The notes: generated from the sequence alone by a model not told the origin. Numbered from the stretch's first letter, positions 1-13,869 are shown. The stretch: 64,000 nt of DNA from Ecdyonurus torrentis (GCA_949318235.1 OX439136.1:4925172-4989171), one strand, 5' to 3'. Numbers and translations are program-made.

Positions 1-115
1 CTCTAATATTATACATTTTACAAAATTAATTTATTATATAATAGTATACTTATTTAATTTTAGATAATTTTTAAACCTTGTTACCGGTGATTCCTTGTAA
101 CCAATGTGATGCGAG

Positions 116-335
116 CACACGGAAAGAATAACTAACGTAATTTATGCTGCATTTATGTTATTATAGCATAAATTATGCTAAATTAGAACAACATGAATAA
201 TTATGCTGTACAACATATTATTTATGATAATATTACATAATTATGTTGTAATATAGCATGAATTATGCTGTATTGAACAAATTGTGCTGAAAATAAGCTA
301 GCATAATTTTACATATTTATTTTTGCACGTGTACG
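116..335 (+). repeat. MITE-like repeat, family F copy 1
   Basis: AT-rich interspersed repeat that starts with CACACGGAAAGAATAA, contains repeated TTATGCTG/CAGCATAA words and ends with TAAGCTAGCATAATTTT followed by TTTTTGCACGTGTACG. The same ends recur near 9112, 11752, 18504 and 39359, which defines the family. The two ends are roughly inverted (CACGG against CCGTG in the copy at 39359). A related piece, including GAGCTAGCATAATTATTACG, lies at about 425-545. No coding capacity is seen. Confidence 0.55.
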
Positions 336-1078
336 TGGAATAATTAACTATTATTGATTATTATTGTATTGTACATACATACAGCTATTTTGGAATTATC
401 TAAGTTATTATGTTATAACGACGGTAACTTAATTTAATTTATGCTAAACATCTAAACTTTTGTGCAGCAGCTAAGTTGTACAGCATAAATTATGATGTTA
501 TGTTGCTGCACTTTGAGCTAGCATAATTATTACGTTTTTGTCCATATTATACCAAGACATTCCAGCAATTTTTTAGAAACAATAATGCAGTTTGCAAGGA
601 GAGAAATTTAAATAATAAAAATGATTAAATAAAATAACAATATAAATCCAAATAGTTTAAAATTCACAATATAGTGCTAATAATGCAAATTTTATGACTT
701 TAACATAATTATTATTTTATTTCTAATATTACAATAAAAAATACTTTTTTTTTTAAATATGTATTTTTATAACATGCAATAAAAATTTCAACAGAAAGTA
801 ATATCATTAAATTTTAAATGTATAAGTGGTCATTGCATTAAAAATTATAAAAATATTTTTAAAAACATACTTAAAATTTGTAATAATCTTTTTCAGTCTT
901 TTTATATATATTTCAATAAAATATTACAATTTAATGATAACAAATATAATATAGCATTTAAATAAATAATAGTAATTTTATATAATCATGCAAAACATGA
1001 ACAGTATAAAAAAAAATTATGAAGAAAAAATTGTACTGTATAAACATTTTTACTATATCAATTTTTTATAACGTGCAT

Positions 1079-1126
<48 letters not shown>

Positions 1127-1934
1127 GTTAAAATTTTTATTGAATTATTAATCATTGAATGCTATCTCTTTCGTTGTGCGTAAATTTATACAATAAATTT
1201 TTTTATGTTGTATCATAAAATTTACATGTTTTTGCATTATTTGGTAAAGAATATATCATGTATTTTATGTATGAAATAGTATTGTTTAATAAAATAATTT
1301 TATTTATGTACGCATGTTATTAATTTCTATATCAGCATTTTATAAAATTGTGTTATGGGTTTTTATTGCATTATTTTTTATTTTCAATATTTTTATATGC
1401 AAAGTTTATTAAAAAAAGGAAAGGAAATAGTTTTTTTTTTTAATATTAAAAAGAAATGTTTTGTTTTTATAGAGCTAAAAAACCACTTTTGAGATTTTTT
1501 TGTGTGTACGTTTTCAAAAAGATTTCTTATTTTTAAGCTGTATTTATTAAGTAAAAATGCATTATAAAATACTGTCTTTATAATACATCCACCGTGAGTT
1601 GAATTATTTCACAATTTAACTACGATTGAAAGTTATTTGGTGTAAAGTATTAAAAAATATATGCAAATTTTTATATGGTTATTTGTATTATCTTAAAATA
1701 TGGATGAAGCCTTTATCAATCATCGAAATTAAGTCAACTTATTTATTTACCAAGTTTTATATTTTCAATAACAAAGTAAACATTATGTTGAATTTTTTTT
1801 TTTTTTTTTTTTTTTAATTCTCAACATCAGTTTAAAAAATTGATAACAAATTTGTTTAACAAATATACTATAAAAAAAATCCCGTTTTTGTCTCTTTTTG
1901 TAGGAAATGTCCTATAAAGTTAAATTAAAAACAT

Positions 1935-1985
<51 letters not shown>

Positions 1986-3327
1986 CAATAATTTTACATT
2001 TTAAAATATTTGCTTTAATAAATAAGGATATATTGATGACATTAGATTGTACAGTGTATAAAATAATTTAAAATGTCACCTTAAATAATACATATATACT
2101 TAAAATTATTAAATTCTTAAAAATCAATATGAACAGTAAGTACACAGCGCAGCATTATAATATATATAAGGTTATACGAATATTTCAAATTAAATAAATT
2201 TCATTAAATACAGTGCGTATATATATTTCTCTGGGTGTCATTCTCTCTCTCTCTCTCTCTCTCAGCAGTAAAGTAAATTATGTCAATAAGCAACACCTGC
2301 TCTCAATGACTTGGAATTAAAAGCAATATTTTCTTATTCCCCTAAAAAAAAAAAAAAAAAAAAAAGAATATATACTTCAAAATTTTGTATTTAAGTTAAC
2401 TTTATAGAATTAATATAATAACACAAAGAAAGGAGAAAATTTTGTAATTAATTTTAATTATTTTCTCTAAATTAGATTTTGTATTTTAAACATTAAATTT
2501 TCCTTTATTGTTACTATTTTGATTATATACAGTATTATATACGAACATACTATTAATGTTGTGGTATTTATGAATTTATTTCAGACAAATTTATATAAAT
2601 AAGAGAATCATATTTAAATAATATTGGCTTATATATTTGGATATTATTTTTTAATTATAATATGCGTATCACAAATAATATCATAATATAAAAGGAAATT
2701 AGTTTCTTTAGTTCAACTCGTTTCTAAGACATTTTTTAAAAGCAGCTTTTGATATAGCTTTATTATATAACCAATTTTACTATTTTTCAAATTTATTTTA
2801 ACTTTGAATACAGATTTATTAGCTTGTATCCTATTGGTTTATGTTGAAATCCAAAATGAAAAGCAATTTTTATCACCTCGTAACTTAAACAATTTTATTA
2901 ATTTAAAATAATATCAGTGTCTTAAATATCTAAAAAATACATGTTTTCATGAAAAAATTTAGTGCTTACAGAAAATGCATTCTTGTTACTTTTTTTTCTT
3001 TTATCTTCGGACCGAATTATGGTAATTATATTATCGTTATTGTCTTGCTTGCCAATATTATCGGAAGTTGTATTTTTTAAATACTTTTACACTCATTTTA
3101 TGTATTTTATCGGCATAATAAAATATGTATTGTAACAAACTTTAAAAGGCCTTAAAATTGGTGGAAGTTATTTATACTGAAAAGGCTGTAGTTTAAAAGT
3201 GGACACTCCTAGTTGTTGTTGTTGTTGTTTAATTTGGAAGTCACATCTACACTTATGCTATAAATATTAGGAAAATTGGCAAAAAAAAAAAGGAAAAAAA
3301 TATATCATACATTTTTTTTTTTGCCAC
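336..3327. other. AT-rich spacer without a supported gene
   Basis: No open frame with coding character is visible on either strand. It holds a fragment of family F (about 425-545), poly-A runs at 1080-1125 and 2344-2365, a poly-T run at 1792-1816, a (TA)n array at 1938-1979, a (CT)n array at 2242-2264 and a short (GTT)n run near 3213. The short frame near 1626-1817 ends in a homopolymer and is not credible. Confidence 0.6.
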
Positions 3328-3496
3328 ATTGTGTTATCGTGCTAGCTACACCGTTTACATATTCCCACTAAGACAAAAATTTTAGCGACAAGTACTTTAC
3401 GTACTGTACACGAACCGGTTACTGCCTTATATTGTACAAAGTCCTGCATTCACCATGGCAGTCTAAAGTAACCGTGTAAACGTCTAGACAGGCTGT
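3328..3496 (+). repeat. interspersed repeat, family Z copy 1
   Basis: A less AT-rich block whose second half contains GCATTCACCATGGCAGTCTA, ACCGTGTAAACGTCTA and ACAGGCT. An inverted, diverged relative is found at 35299-35432 (CTGTCATGGCGAATGC and GATGTTTACACGG on the plus strand). Both copies also share CATTGTNTTATCG at the other end. Two diverged copies 32 kb apart point to an old dispersed element of unknown class. Confidence 0.5.
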
Positions 3497-4338
3497 TCAG
3501 CTCAATTATACTGAATTTATGACCTATTGTTGTAAAATTGAAATAACTTAAAATTGTGAATGGTGATCTCTTAAAGTTTTTACATATATTTGTAACTATC
3601 TTATCAAGCATCACTGTGGAAAAAAAAATCTAATGGCGTCAAATTTGACGATCTTTATATTGTAAATTTTATTACTTAAAACATAAGATTTAATTTTTAA
3701 TTGCATAGTATTAAAAGTTAAAAATCTGATAAAAAATGACATAAAAACTATATTTATATACAGTTGATAAGTTAGTTAATTAAAAGCAAAAACCTTTATG
3801 ACCTGAATTAAGCACTTTTTGACTACACACGATACAATCTAGAAAACTTCATATTAATGCCACAAATTTGTGTTATCCACAGAAACATTTTCCCTTTTCT
3901 CAGAACATGTTTCCTTACGTAGAAAAAAATATGGAACTTTTTTTTTATTTTTGGTTAATGTAAAAACTTTTTCTTCCCATATTTTTTGTATCGTTTTCTA
4001 CTTAGAAAAAAAGGTGAGTCATATTTAAAGTTATAAGACCCCTATAACTGTCATTTACACATAGCTAAATAAGCATAGTAATACCCCCAAGTGACTTGTA
4101 AGGAGAACTGTTTATATATTAAACATTCTCTCTCTCTCTCTCTCTCTCTCCTTTCTCTTTCTCTCTTTTTTGCGTATAGTTTGCATACGACATACGGGAT
4201 GTTTATATTTTGTATATATTTACAATTCTAAATAGCCTTTAACATACAAAGTTTCAATATTGAAATAACCTTTATAATATATTTTATATAAATAAAAAAA
4301 CAACACCTGAGCATGTATATAAACGAGGAAAAAATTGC

Positions 4339-4371
<33 letters not shown>

Positions 4372-5437
4372 TGAAATATTGAAAAATTTCTTTTTAGATG
4401 TCGATTTTTGAGAAGGAATAAAAAATGCTTCAAATTTAAATGCTACTGAAATATGTTCAAAAACAGATAAGTGTTTCGAAAAGTGAGAGAAAGAGAGAGA
4501 GAGAGAGAGAAAGAGGATATTTAGGATATTTCAAAGTTTAAATAAAAAATAATGTATGTGCGAGGGAAATTGAAAAAATAACTAAAATTTTCCCACACCT
4601 ATTTTGTTGGGAAAAAAATAAAATAAAAATACTTTTATTATTTTTATTGCACTGAATTTTGTTATAATTTTTATTTTGCATCAAATTTCATATTATTTTT
4701 ATTACTGATATAGATTATTAATATCATTTTTGTTTCTTACTGTTAGAAAATATAACATAGATGAGCTTCTAAAAACAACTTGTGCAATTGTAAACGATAG
4801 AGCTGCGCGATGTGAACGTAAAATTTGCTTGAAACTAAGTGTATATAAATTAATTTTATACATTATTATAGTTAAACACAATGTATAATATATACATAAA
4901 TACAAACTATTACATATACCATAACTATACAGATGAATTCATTTAACCAATGAGAAAGCTTAGATTAAATCACGTGATATAATATAAACCAATCATAATG
5001 TAGATATAATAATAATAATAATAAAGATGAAAGGTGGAATAATATTCACACTAAAACAAAGATAACACAATCAAAACATTATACGTTTATATATTATAAT
5101 ACAGATATAACTATAAACATTTACTGCCAATTTACCACGCTATATGGTGCAAGAAATGATTCTATGAATATTTTGGGCTAATTTATCACTACTTTGTAAT
5201 AGAAAATTTAAGAAAATTTATACTTCTTATTCAAGCACATTTCGACGTGGTAGTAAAAAATGTTTATCTTTTTTTTTTTTACGTGAGAAAGTATTTAAAA
5301 TTTAAATATTATTTAATTAATATTAATTAGATTACTAATAATTAATTAATTACTATTATTTATTTAAAATGTGTATCTCGTTTTGTCACGGAAAGTAAAA
5401 TGTGTATATAAGTCGTTTTCGAACGTAATGCACATGG
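3497..5437. other. AT-rich spacer without a supported gene
   Basis: Contains (CT)n at 4129-4151, poly-A at 4346-4371, a short (GA)n run near 4490-4512 and an (ATA)n run near 5008-5023. A CCAAT-CACGTG-CCAAT cluster at 4947-4993 is listed separately. No coding frame is supported. Confidence 0.55.
4947..4993 (+). promoter_or_regulatory. CCAAT / CACGTG / CCAAT cluster
   Basis: CCAAT starts at 4947, TCACGTGA surrounds 4971 and a second CCAAT starts at 4989. CCAAT is the NF-Y site and CACGTG is the E-box used by bHLH-zip factors. The same order with 24-base and 17-base spacing occurs on the minus strand at 48537-48582. It could be a promoter element facing right, but I see no first exon next to it, and it could also be a repeat remnant. 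Confidence 0.25.
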
Positions 5438-5889
5438 GGATAACTTTTATAAAACTGTTAATGAAGTAGGGTACCGACCTTATATCTAAAAAAACTAGAC
5501 GTGTTTTGGGTCTAAATTTGGTGTCATTGTGTAGCTAAGGGTTACACCTATAGCCGTGATAACAATGTCATGATATTTGACCGTCCCGAAAAAAAGGAAA
5601 AAAAGTTATTGAAATTAACAGTGGGCCTTATGGGCTTAAAATTTCCAAAAAATCAAATAAAATTAATTTGCACGGTGACCCCCCCCCCCATAATTTTTAT
5701 ATATTTGAAATTGTCTCAAGCTGAAGTATCATTGTACAAAATTTCAGATTTTTTTAAATAGAAAAATTTGAGTCAAATGGCCGAAGTTGGTGCCCTACTC
5801 CCTTAATCTATAAAGCATTGATAACTAAATATCGTTATATATAGTATCGTTATCGGAAATACGACAATCAAACCCAAGACTGCTGATAT
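5438..5889 (-). repeat. repeat family W copy 1, interrupted by a K element
   Basis: Sequence left of 5458 (GATAACTTTTATAAAACT) and right of 5806 (ATCGTTAT, then CAAACCCAAGACTGC) matches the continuous stretch at about 37415-37502 in family W copy 3. The W copy is therefore split by the K element at 5458-5806, with TTAA on both sides of the insertion. Its outer left boundary is not clear. Confidence 0.5.
5458..5806 (+). mobile_element. TTAA-type MITE, family K copy 1
   Basis: Begins TTAATGAAGTAGGGTACCGACC and ends GTTGGTGCCCTACTCCCTTAA, so the ends are inverted repeats with terminal TTAA. The inside matches copy 2 at 9671-10023 (GTGTTTTGGGTCTAAATTTG, TGACCGTCCC, a poly-C run, then TGAAGTATCATTGT). 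It has no transposase. TTAA ends are typical of piggyBac-type elements; assignment to that superfamily is an inference. The short frame at 5570-5761 lies inside it and is not a gene. Confidence 0.7.
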
Positions 5890-8064
<2,175 letters not shown>

Positions 8065-8325
8065 GTTCCATTCATATATAAAAGTCGGAGCAATGTGTGA
8101 TCACTAAATAACATGAGCCAGTAAAGGAAAATGACTCATTTTGCTAGTTTAAAAATAATTATTAGTAATATTTTTCAAAAACATTGATGCTGTTATAAGG
8201 TTTAATAAGATTTTCAAGGATATATGCAGTAAAATGCGAGGAAAAAAAATTAAGCAATGTTATTCATTGATTTAGTATATGGCATCGAAGTGCATTTATT
8301 ATGATGTCATGCGCATACACCCTGC
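8065..8325 (+). mobile_element. MITE-like element, family H copy 1
   Basis: Family H is recognised by CATGTTAAAGTCGACGCCAT near one end, ACTCATTTTGCCAGTTTAAA inside and GACGTCATGCGCATACACCC at the other end. This copy has the internal word (GACTCATTTTGCTAGTTTAA) and the right end (GATGTCATGCGCATACACCC); its left end is eroded. Other copies are near 13330, 29088, 31312, 35766, 40324, 42884 and 62419. No protein is encoded. Confidence 0.6.
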
Positions 8326-8344
8326 AACTGAATACCGACGTATG

Positions 8345-8470
8345 TACAGCCATGGCCAAAAGTTCCTGAACGATTTGCACAAGCAACCCGCAACCACACT
8401 ATATGTTATCTTTATGAGAAAATGCAGCAGCCTCCGCTGCCCTGTTCGGGAACTTTTGGCCAGAGCTGTA
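8345..8470 (+). mobile_element. Tc1/mariner-like MITE, family I copy 1
   Basis: About 126 bases with inverted ends: TACAGCCATGGCCAAAAGTT on the left and AACTTTTGGCCAGAGCTGTA on the right, flanked by TA on both sides. TA duplication and the short inverted ends fit a Tc1/mariner-derived, non-autonomous element. Three more copies occur in the window. The frames seen here on both strands are products of the palindrome. Confidence 0.7.
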
Positions 8471-8590
8471 CATATTCTTTCCTTTATACACATATAGCAC
8501 TATTTCTTTAACTATACCCCTGGCCAACTTTTGGTTACTCGTTAAACTCAAATAAGGACCTATCGTTTAAAATGTTATACAAGGGTCATG

Positions 8591-8919
8591 TTAAAGGCAT
8601 AGAAAACATGAAAACAATTGCATTTACATCACAAAACACTTGATGGGACTTATATAAATAACGTTAATTGGTCTCAAAAACCATCAGTAGCCCCGTAGCA
8701 GTGATCAGAAAATTTAGATTTATGCAACCCGCACAACATTTTCATACTAGTTTTTGACTGTTAATGACCTCATAAACAGGAATATTCACGCAAATTGCAT
8801 ACTTTACATATTTTTTTAGCTCTTTTGTGGGGCTACATTAACATTCTGGTAAAAAATAAGTTTTGTAGATCCCATTTTGTGTTTAGAACATGTTGTTTCA
8901 ATGTTTTCTATGCCTTTAA
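8591..8919 (+). mobile_element. TTAA-type MITE, family A copy 1
   Basis: Starts TTAAAGGCATAGAAAACATG and ends with the inverse, TTTTCTATGCCTTTAA. The middle shows the family A words CACAAAACACTTGATGGGA, GCAACCCGCACAACATTTTC and TGTGGGGCTACATTAACATT. Eight or nine copies occur in the window, mostly 330-345 bases long. No transposase; probably mobilised in trans by a piggyBac-type transposase. Confidence 0.8.
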
Positions 8920-9111
8920 ATAAATACGGCTACAACAACAAAATAAAAAAATAATAAAAATAAATAAAATAAAAATAAACACGTTGTGTATATGCTAACA
9001 GTTGCAGCCTGTTCCCACGGTGTAAATACCAATTTAATACTTCTTAATTGATATTTCATGTAATTAAATTTACTATACGTATTCAAAAAAAAAAGTTGCA
9101 TCTGTGCTCAA

Positions 9112-9325
9112 TGCTCGGAAAGAATTAAATTCATATAATTTATGCTGCATTATAGTATAAATGATGCTAAATTAAAACAGTAAAAATAATTGTAATGTAA
9201 AACATAATATTTATGCTTCCCAACAAATAGTTATGCAATTTAGAATAGATCATGTTACATTGAACAAATTGTGCTGACAAATAAGCTAGAATAATTATTA
9301 ATTTATTACGTATTTATTTTGTTCC
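9112..9325 (+). repeat. MITE-like repeat, family F copy 2
   Basis: Carries CTCGGAAAGAATTAAATTCA at the left and AACAAATTGTGCTGACAAAT with AAGCTAGAATAATTATTAAT at the right, matching copy 1. A poly-A run follows at 9370-9398. Confidence 0.5.
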
Positions 9326-9399
9326 ATATATAGAGCTGCAGTCATTGGAAAATTAAAAAGATAGAAATTGAAAAAAAAAAAAAAAAAAAAAAAAAAAAC

Positions 9400-9670
9400 T
9401 TAAAAGCAATGAACAACAAACTTGTCTAAATACAGGTGATATCCTAATGTCCTAACATAACTAAAAATAAACGTTGATTTGACCAAAATTATTGATTTAT
9501 AATTAAGTTTCCATTCATGAAATGGTGGAAACAAGCAAGCTATGACGTCATAAAACCGCATCCGAATGGAAAATAAATTAAAAATTATTGACTCCGATTA
9601 AATCTAAATTTATTTTTAGGTGCGTTATAGGTTATAAATTTCAAGTTTTTTTATTCAACGTGTTGCCTTA
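9400..9670 (+). mobile_element. TTAA-type MITE, family B copy 1 (diverged)
   Basis: Family B is a palindromic element with ends TTAAAGGCGTAGAACACCTT and centre GAGCTGTGACGTCATAAACC. This copy has a decayed left end (TTAAAAGCAATGAACA), the words CCTAACATAACTAAAAATAA and AACGTTGATTTG, the centre AAGCTATGACGTCATAAAAC, and a right end GTGTTGCCTTA that runs straight into the TTAA of the next element. Confidence 0.6.
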
Positions 9671-10023
9671 TTAAGGGAGTAGCTTACCAACCTTATATCT
9701 CAAAAACTAGAAGTGTTTTGGGTCTAAATTTGATGTCATTGTGTAGCTAAGGGCCATACCTAGCCGTGATAAAAATTTCATGATGTTTGACCGTCCCAAA
9801 AAAAAAAAAAATAAATAAATTATTGAAATTAACATTGGGCATTATGGGCTTAAAATTTCAAAAAATCATATAGAATTAATTTGCACGGTCACCCCCCCCC
9901 CCCCCCCCAATTTTTATATACTTGAAAGTGTCTCAAGCTGAAGTATCATTGTGCAAAATTTCAGATTTTTTTGACAAGAAAAGTTTGAGTCTAATAGCCG
10001 ACGTTGGTACCCTACTCCCTTAA
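9671..10023 (+). mobile_element. TTAA-type MITE, family K copy 2
   Basis: Starts TTAAGGGAGTAGCTTACCAA and ends TTGGTACCCTACTCCCTTAA, a clear terminal inverted repeat with TTAA. The interior is colinear with copy 1 at 5458-5806, including a poly-C run at about 9892-9908. It abuts the end of family B copy 1, as if it had used that element's terminal TTAA as its target. Confidence 0.75.
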
Positions 10024-10584
10024 GTAAATTAAACAATTTTATGAATTAATAGTTGATTTACGTAAATATTTGACCTTATACAATCTTTGATTAGAAAAAA
10101 AAAAAAAAAAAAAAAGACAAAACTAATAAAGACATGCATTTAATATTTTGATTTTTTTTTTTTGTACAGTAGATATGAGTAGCGTGTTTGATGTCATCGT
10201 TTAGAATGTTGACTCATGTTATATATTTGGTTCACAGCTGCTGAAGTCGTGTATCATCCCTTTGCTAACGTTTACGACTCGAACACCCGCCATAATTTCC
10301 ATCAGATATTTTAACTTTACTTGCTAAGTTATAGGTTACGCAGTTTTATATTATCTTCTAAAACTCACAGCACTCCTTTAAAACAATCTATTTTTTTCTT
10401 TTTTAGTTTTTTTATTTTTAAAGTATTCGATACGAGTAAAATTATTAAATTTTTTTAGCTATTTCTAGTTTTTATGAAAAATATAAATTTGTTTGATGTA
10501 TTATAGAAAGATTTAATAAATCTATAATACTCTAAATTTATTTGTTAATTCAATTTAAGCTTTTAAATTTTGATGGATTTTGGC

Positions 10585-10687
<103 letters not shown>

Positions 10688-11171
10688 CAGGGTTCGGATT
10701 AAACCCGTTTTTTTTTTAATAAAACCGGCCGGCAGGTAAAACCGGGTTTTTTAGCCCGTTTTTTTTTTTTTTTTTTTAAATAAAACCCGGTTTTTTAAAG
10801 TAAAAAAAAACGGTGTTTTAAATTTTTCCTAATTTTCACAATAATAACATAAAAATAATAAAATAATAAACTCGCATATTTTTTAGTCATTTGAAAAAGA
10901 AAAAAAAAAGAAAAAAAAAAACACTTAAATATCAATTTTATAGAGGTTTATATATTCCTAGTAATTATAGTAATACGAAAGTAAATTTATTAAGAATTTC
11001 GACTGTTATAATTATAGTTTTTTTTTTTTTTTTTTTTTTTTTTTGCTTTTTTTGCTTCTAAAAAAACAGTTTTTTTTATAAAAAACCGGGTTTTTTAAAA
11101 ATCTTATTGCCCGGTTTTTTATAAAAAACCGCCCGGCAAAAATTCACTTTTAAAAACCCGGTCGAACCCTG
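10688..11171 (+). mobile_element. hAT-like MITE inserted in a (TA)n array
   Basis: Terminal inverted repeats CAGGGTTCGGATTAAACCCG and ACCCGGTCGAACCCTG. The inside is made of AAACCGG, AAAACCCGGTTTTTT and similar words in both orientations, plus long poly-T and poly-A runs, so most of the element can fold back on itself. CAGGG ends are common among hAT elements, which would make an 8-bp target duplication; the (TA)n flanks on both sides (to 10687 and from 11172) make this impossible to read. No transposase. Confidence 0.6.
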
Positions 11172-11387
11172 AATATATATATATATATATATATATATAA
11201 TAATATACTGTATATAATATTAGAGAAAGAGGAAGAAAAAAAGTGTATATTATCATTAATTGTTTCAAAAAGTAATAATTCTGAGAGTACTTTAAATATT
11301 TTACACAATATTTGTATTTTTTTCAATATATTTTTTTAACATTGTATAACAATACTATTGTTATGGCTTGTTATACCTCAGAATTTA

Positions 11388-11693
11388 AAAAGAAAACTTC
11401 TAGACTTTATGATGTCATTAGAAAGTTAATTTTAACAGCTACCTATGATAAAATTTTCAGAACTCGTGACCATCAGATAAGAGAGAAAATAATTATGGAA
11501 ATTAATATGGGCTCTTATGGGACTAAAAGTTCAAAAAAACATAATTTAAAATCTATAGCATGGTGACACCCCAAATTTTTACATTTTTGAAGATACCATA
11601 ATACTAAAGTATCACTGTGCAAAATTTCAGATTTTTCTCTCTTTACAATTTTTTAGTCAAATCCCGCAGTATATACCTGATTTCCCACCTTAT
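11388..11693 (+). repeat. interspersed repeat, family L copy 1
   Basis: Contains TTTATGATGTCATTAGAAAG, ACAGCTACCTATGATAAAAT, CCATCAGATAAG, GCATGGTGACACCCC and CACTGTGCAAAATTTCAGAT. The reverse complement of the same words is found at 54102-54402, and a fragment lies near 59075-59160. The CACTGTGCAAAATTTCAGAT word and the poly-C segment resemble family K, so L may be a diverged relative. A short frame across 11312-11566 is not considered a gene. Confidence 0.5.
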
Positions 11694-11751
11694 AAAATAC
11701 AAGACCTCTTTTCCTTTAACTTCACCAATAGTCAACTTCCGATTACTTGCA

Positions 11752-12475
11752 CGTACACAAATAAATACATAATAATTATGCTAGCTTATTTTCAACACAA
11801 TTTGTTCAATACGGCATAATTTATGCTATACTGCATAATTATTATACTATGTAGCAAAACTTTATATTGTGTACAACATAATTATTTAAGTTGTTCTAAA
11901 TTTAGCATCATTTAATCATATAATATGCTATATAATGACATAAATATAGCATACTAAACCTAACATAGTAAAATGAATGTTAAAGGAATAGACCAGAGAA
12001 AAACATAAGCATTAATATCACAAAACACTTGATGGGATTTACATAAATAATATTAGTTTGTCTCAAAACCCAACAGTAGCCCCGTAGCAGTGATCAGAAA
12101 TGTCGATTTATGCAACCCGCACAACATTTTCATGCTAATTTTTTCATGTTTCTGACATCATAAACATGAATTTTCACGCAAATTGCATACTTTATAGTTT
12201 TTTCACGCTCTCTCGTGGGGCTACATTATCATTCTGATAAAAATTGTCATCAGTTTTGAAGATCCCATTTCGTGTTTATTCATTAAAAAGCACATATTTT
12301 TTATTTGGTCTATGGCTTTATGTTATTGTGCGGCTAAAGAGAAACTAAAATTTTACACATTTCTTTCGTTCGCACAATTTATATAATGTTTATTGCTAAT
12401 TTGTTGTTGGAACAATAAAGACTATTATTTATTTTATTTTAAATTACATAATTTATTCTTTCCATGTGTTAAACT
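11752..12475 (-). repeat. family F copy 3, apparently split by an A element
   Basis: The inverted right end of family F (TATGCTAGCTTATTTTCAAC, then AATTTGTTCAATACGGCATA) is at 11752-11830 and an inverted left end (TTATTCTTTCCATGTGTTAA) is at about 12450-12472. The A element at 11980-12320 lies between. The segment 12321-12425 does not match other F copies, so more than one event may be involved. Confidence 0.4.
11980..12320 (+). mobile_element. TTAA-type MITE, family A copy 2
   Basis: Left end TTAAAGGAATAGACCAGAGA, right end TTTGGTCTATGGCTTTA. Interior matches the family: CACTTGATGGGATTTACATA, CCGTAGCAGTGATCAGAAAT, GCAACCCGCACAACATTTTC and CTCTCGTGGGGCTACATTAT. The last base of the right TTAA is mutated. 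Confidence 0.8.
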
Positions 12476-12520
12476 CAAGTAAGGTGTAGCTACTTTTTTT
12501 ACAAAGTTAAATGATCATGT

Positions 12521-12687
12521 TATTGACTGATAAAGGAACAACTGTTTTGAAGCGGACTATAAGCAATTTCGCTCATATCCGCTTCCGTTTCGTCTTACTG
12601 CGCATGCGTAGTAGGAGAAACGGAAGCGGATGTGATCAAAATCACTTATAGTCGGCCTCAAAACCGTTGTTCCTTTACTAGTCAATA
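12521..12687. mobile_element. foldback MITE, family J copy 1
   Basis: A near-complete palindrome of about 165 bases. Left arm TATTGACTGATAAAGGAACA, then CCGCTTCCGTTTCG; right arm CGGAAGCGGATGTGA, then GTTGTTCCTTTACTAGTCAA; centre CTGCGCATGCGTAG. The second copy is at 60390-60555. It is notably GC-richer than its surroundings. Confidence 0.75.
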
Positions 12688-13026
12688 TATATAATTGCAT
12701 AATTAATAAATTTACGTGCATCTTTTATTATAATAAATATTATTATATAAATATATAAATACACACTCGCTCACTATAATACATATAATTCAATGATTAT
12801 TTCACATAATACTCCCCTTTTCCAATCGAACTCCACCTCCCCTGAAGCTATGCAATATTTACAGCACACGTGCACATTGCTGCATACCCTACAGGATTAA
12901 AATCCATTTATCTGTGTATTTTTCACAGTATTTTTTTTTTTTAAATATATATTTTGCTCTTTTATTTATATAAAAAATAGAGCAATAATTAATAAAATTA
13001 TATTATTTAATTATGCCTACAGGCTC

Positions 13027-13030
<4 letters not shown>

Positions 13031-13078
<48 letters not shown>
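13031..13078. repeat. (TA)n microsatellite
   Basis: About 48 bases of TA repeats. Confidence 0.9.
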
Positions 13079-13082
<4 letters not shown>

Positions 13083-13329
13083 GCTTTTCATAATATGTAC
13101 AGTATATTTAAATTGGTTTTGTTCGTGTTTTTTTTAAATAACTTTTTTATTGAATATCTAACTTTTTAAAAACATTATTGAGATTATTATATTGTCGTAT
13201 AAAACTGTCATTTGAAAGGTATATAGGTTAGTTTAGTAAGGAAAAAACTGATTTATAACATAATTCATCTATTTTTTTTTAATAAATGGGATTAATTGAA
13301 ATATTTAATTAATTCTATTAAACTTGTAT

Positions 13330-13420
13330 ATAAGGTGGTTTCATTTATGTTAAAGTCGACACCATAAATGAGCGCTAAATAACATGGGCCAGTATGAAAA
13401 AATTTCTGTGAAATTATTAA
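13330..13420 (+). repeat. family H fragment (copy 2)
   Basis: Left-end part of family H only: ATTTATGTTAAAGTCGACAC, then AAATAACATGGGCCAGTATG. The internal and right parts are missing or too diverged to recognise. Confidence 0.45.
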
Positions 13421-13782
13421 GTCGAATTGAAGTGATTAAAAACTGTATAGAATTTCTTAGTAATATTATAGAAATTATTCATCAACTACTAAAGCTTGGT
13501 TGTAAATTGCAATTTTAGTATTTGGAAGAAATTCTTCATATCTAAAACTTTTATTAAAAAATAGCATTTTAGAGAGGAAAAAGTTTTTGGATATACTATC
13601 GAAATAAAATGAAAAATTCTTGTGTTGTATAATGGGGGAAAATATGTAAAAATTTAATCTTTCATGTTCATCTCTCTCTCTCTGCAACATTTAAATTTGT
13701 TTATTTTTTAGTTTGTTTTTTGTATATAACAATGATAAATGACTTTACTTTTTTTTTTGGTATGTTACATTTTATTGGTTAG

Positions 13783-13786
<4 letters not shown>

Positions 13787-13866
<80 letters not shown>
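13787..13866. repeat. (GA)n microsatellite
   Basis: About 80 bases of GA repeats on the plus strand. Confidence 0.95.

Positions 13867-13869
<3 letters not shown>

Noticed and set aside
8279..8497. Overlapping frames on both strands
   Set aside because: They span the end of an H element and the palindromic I element; symmetry explains both.
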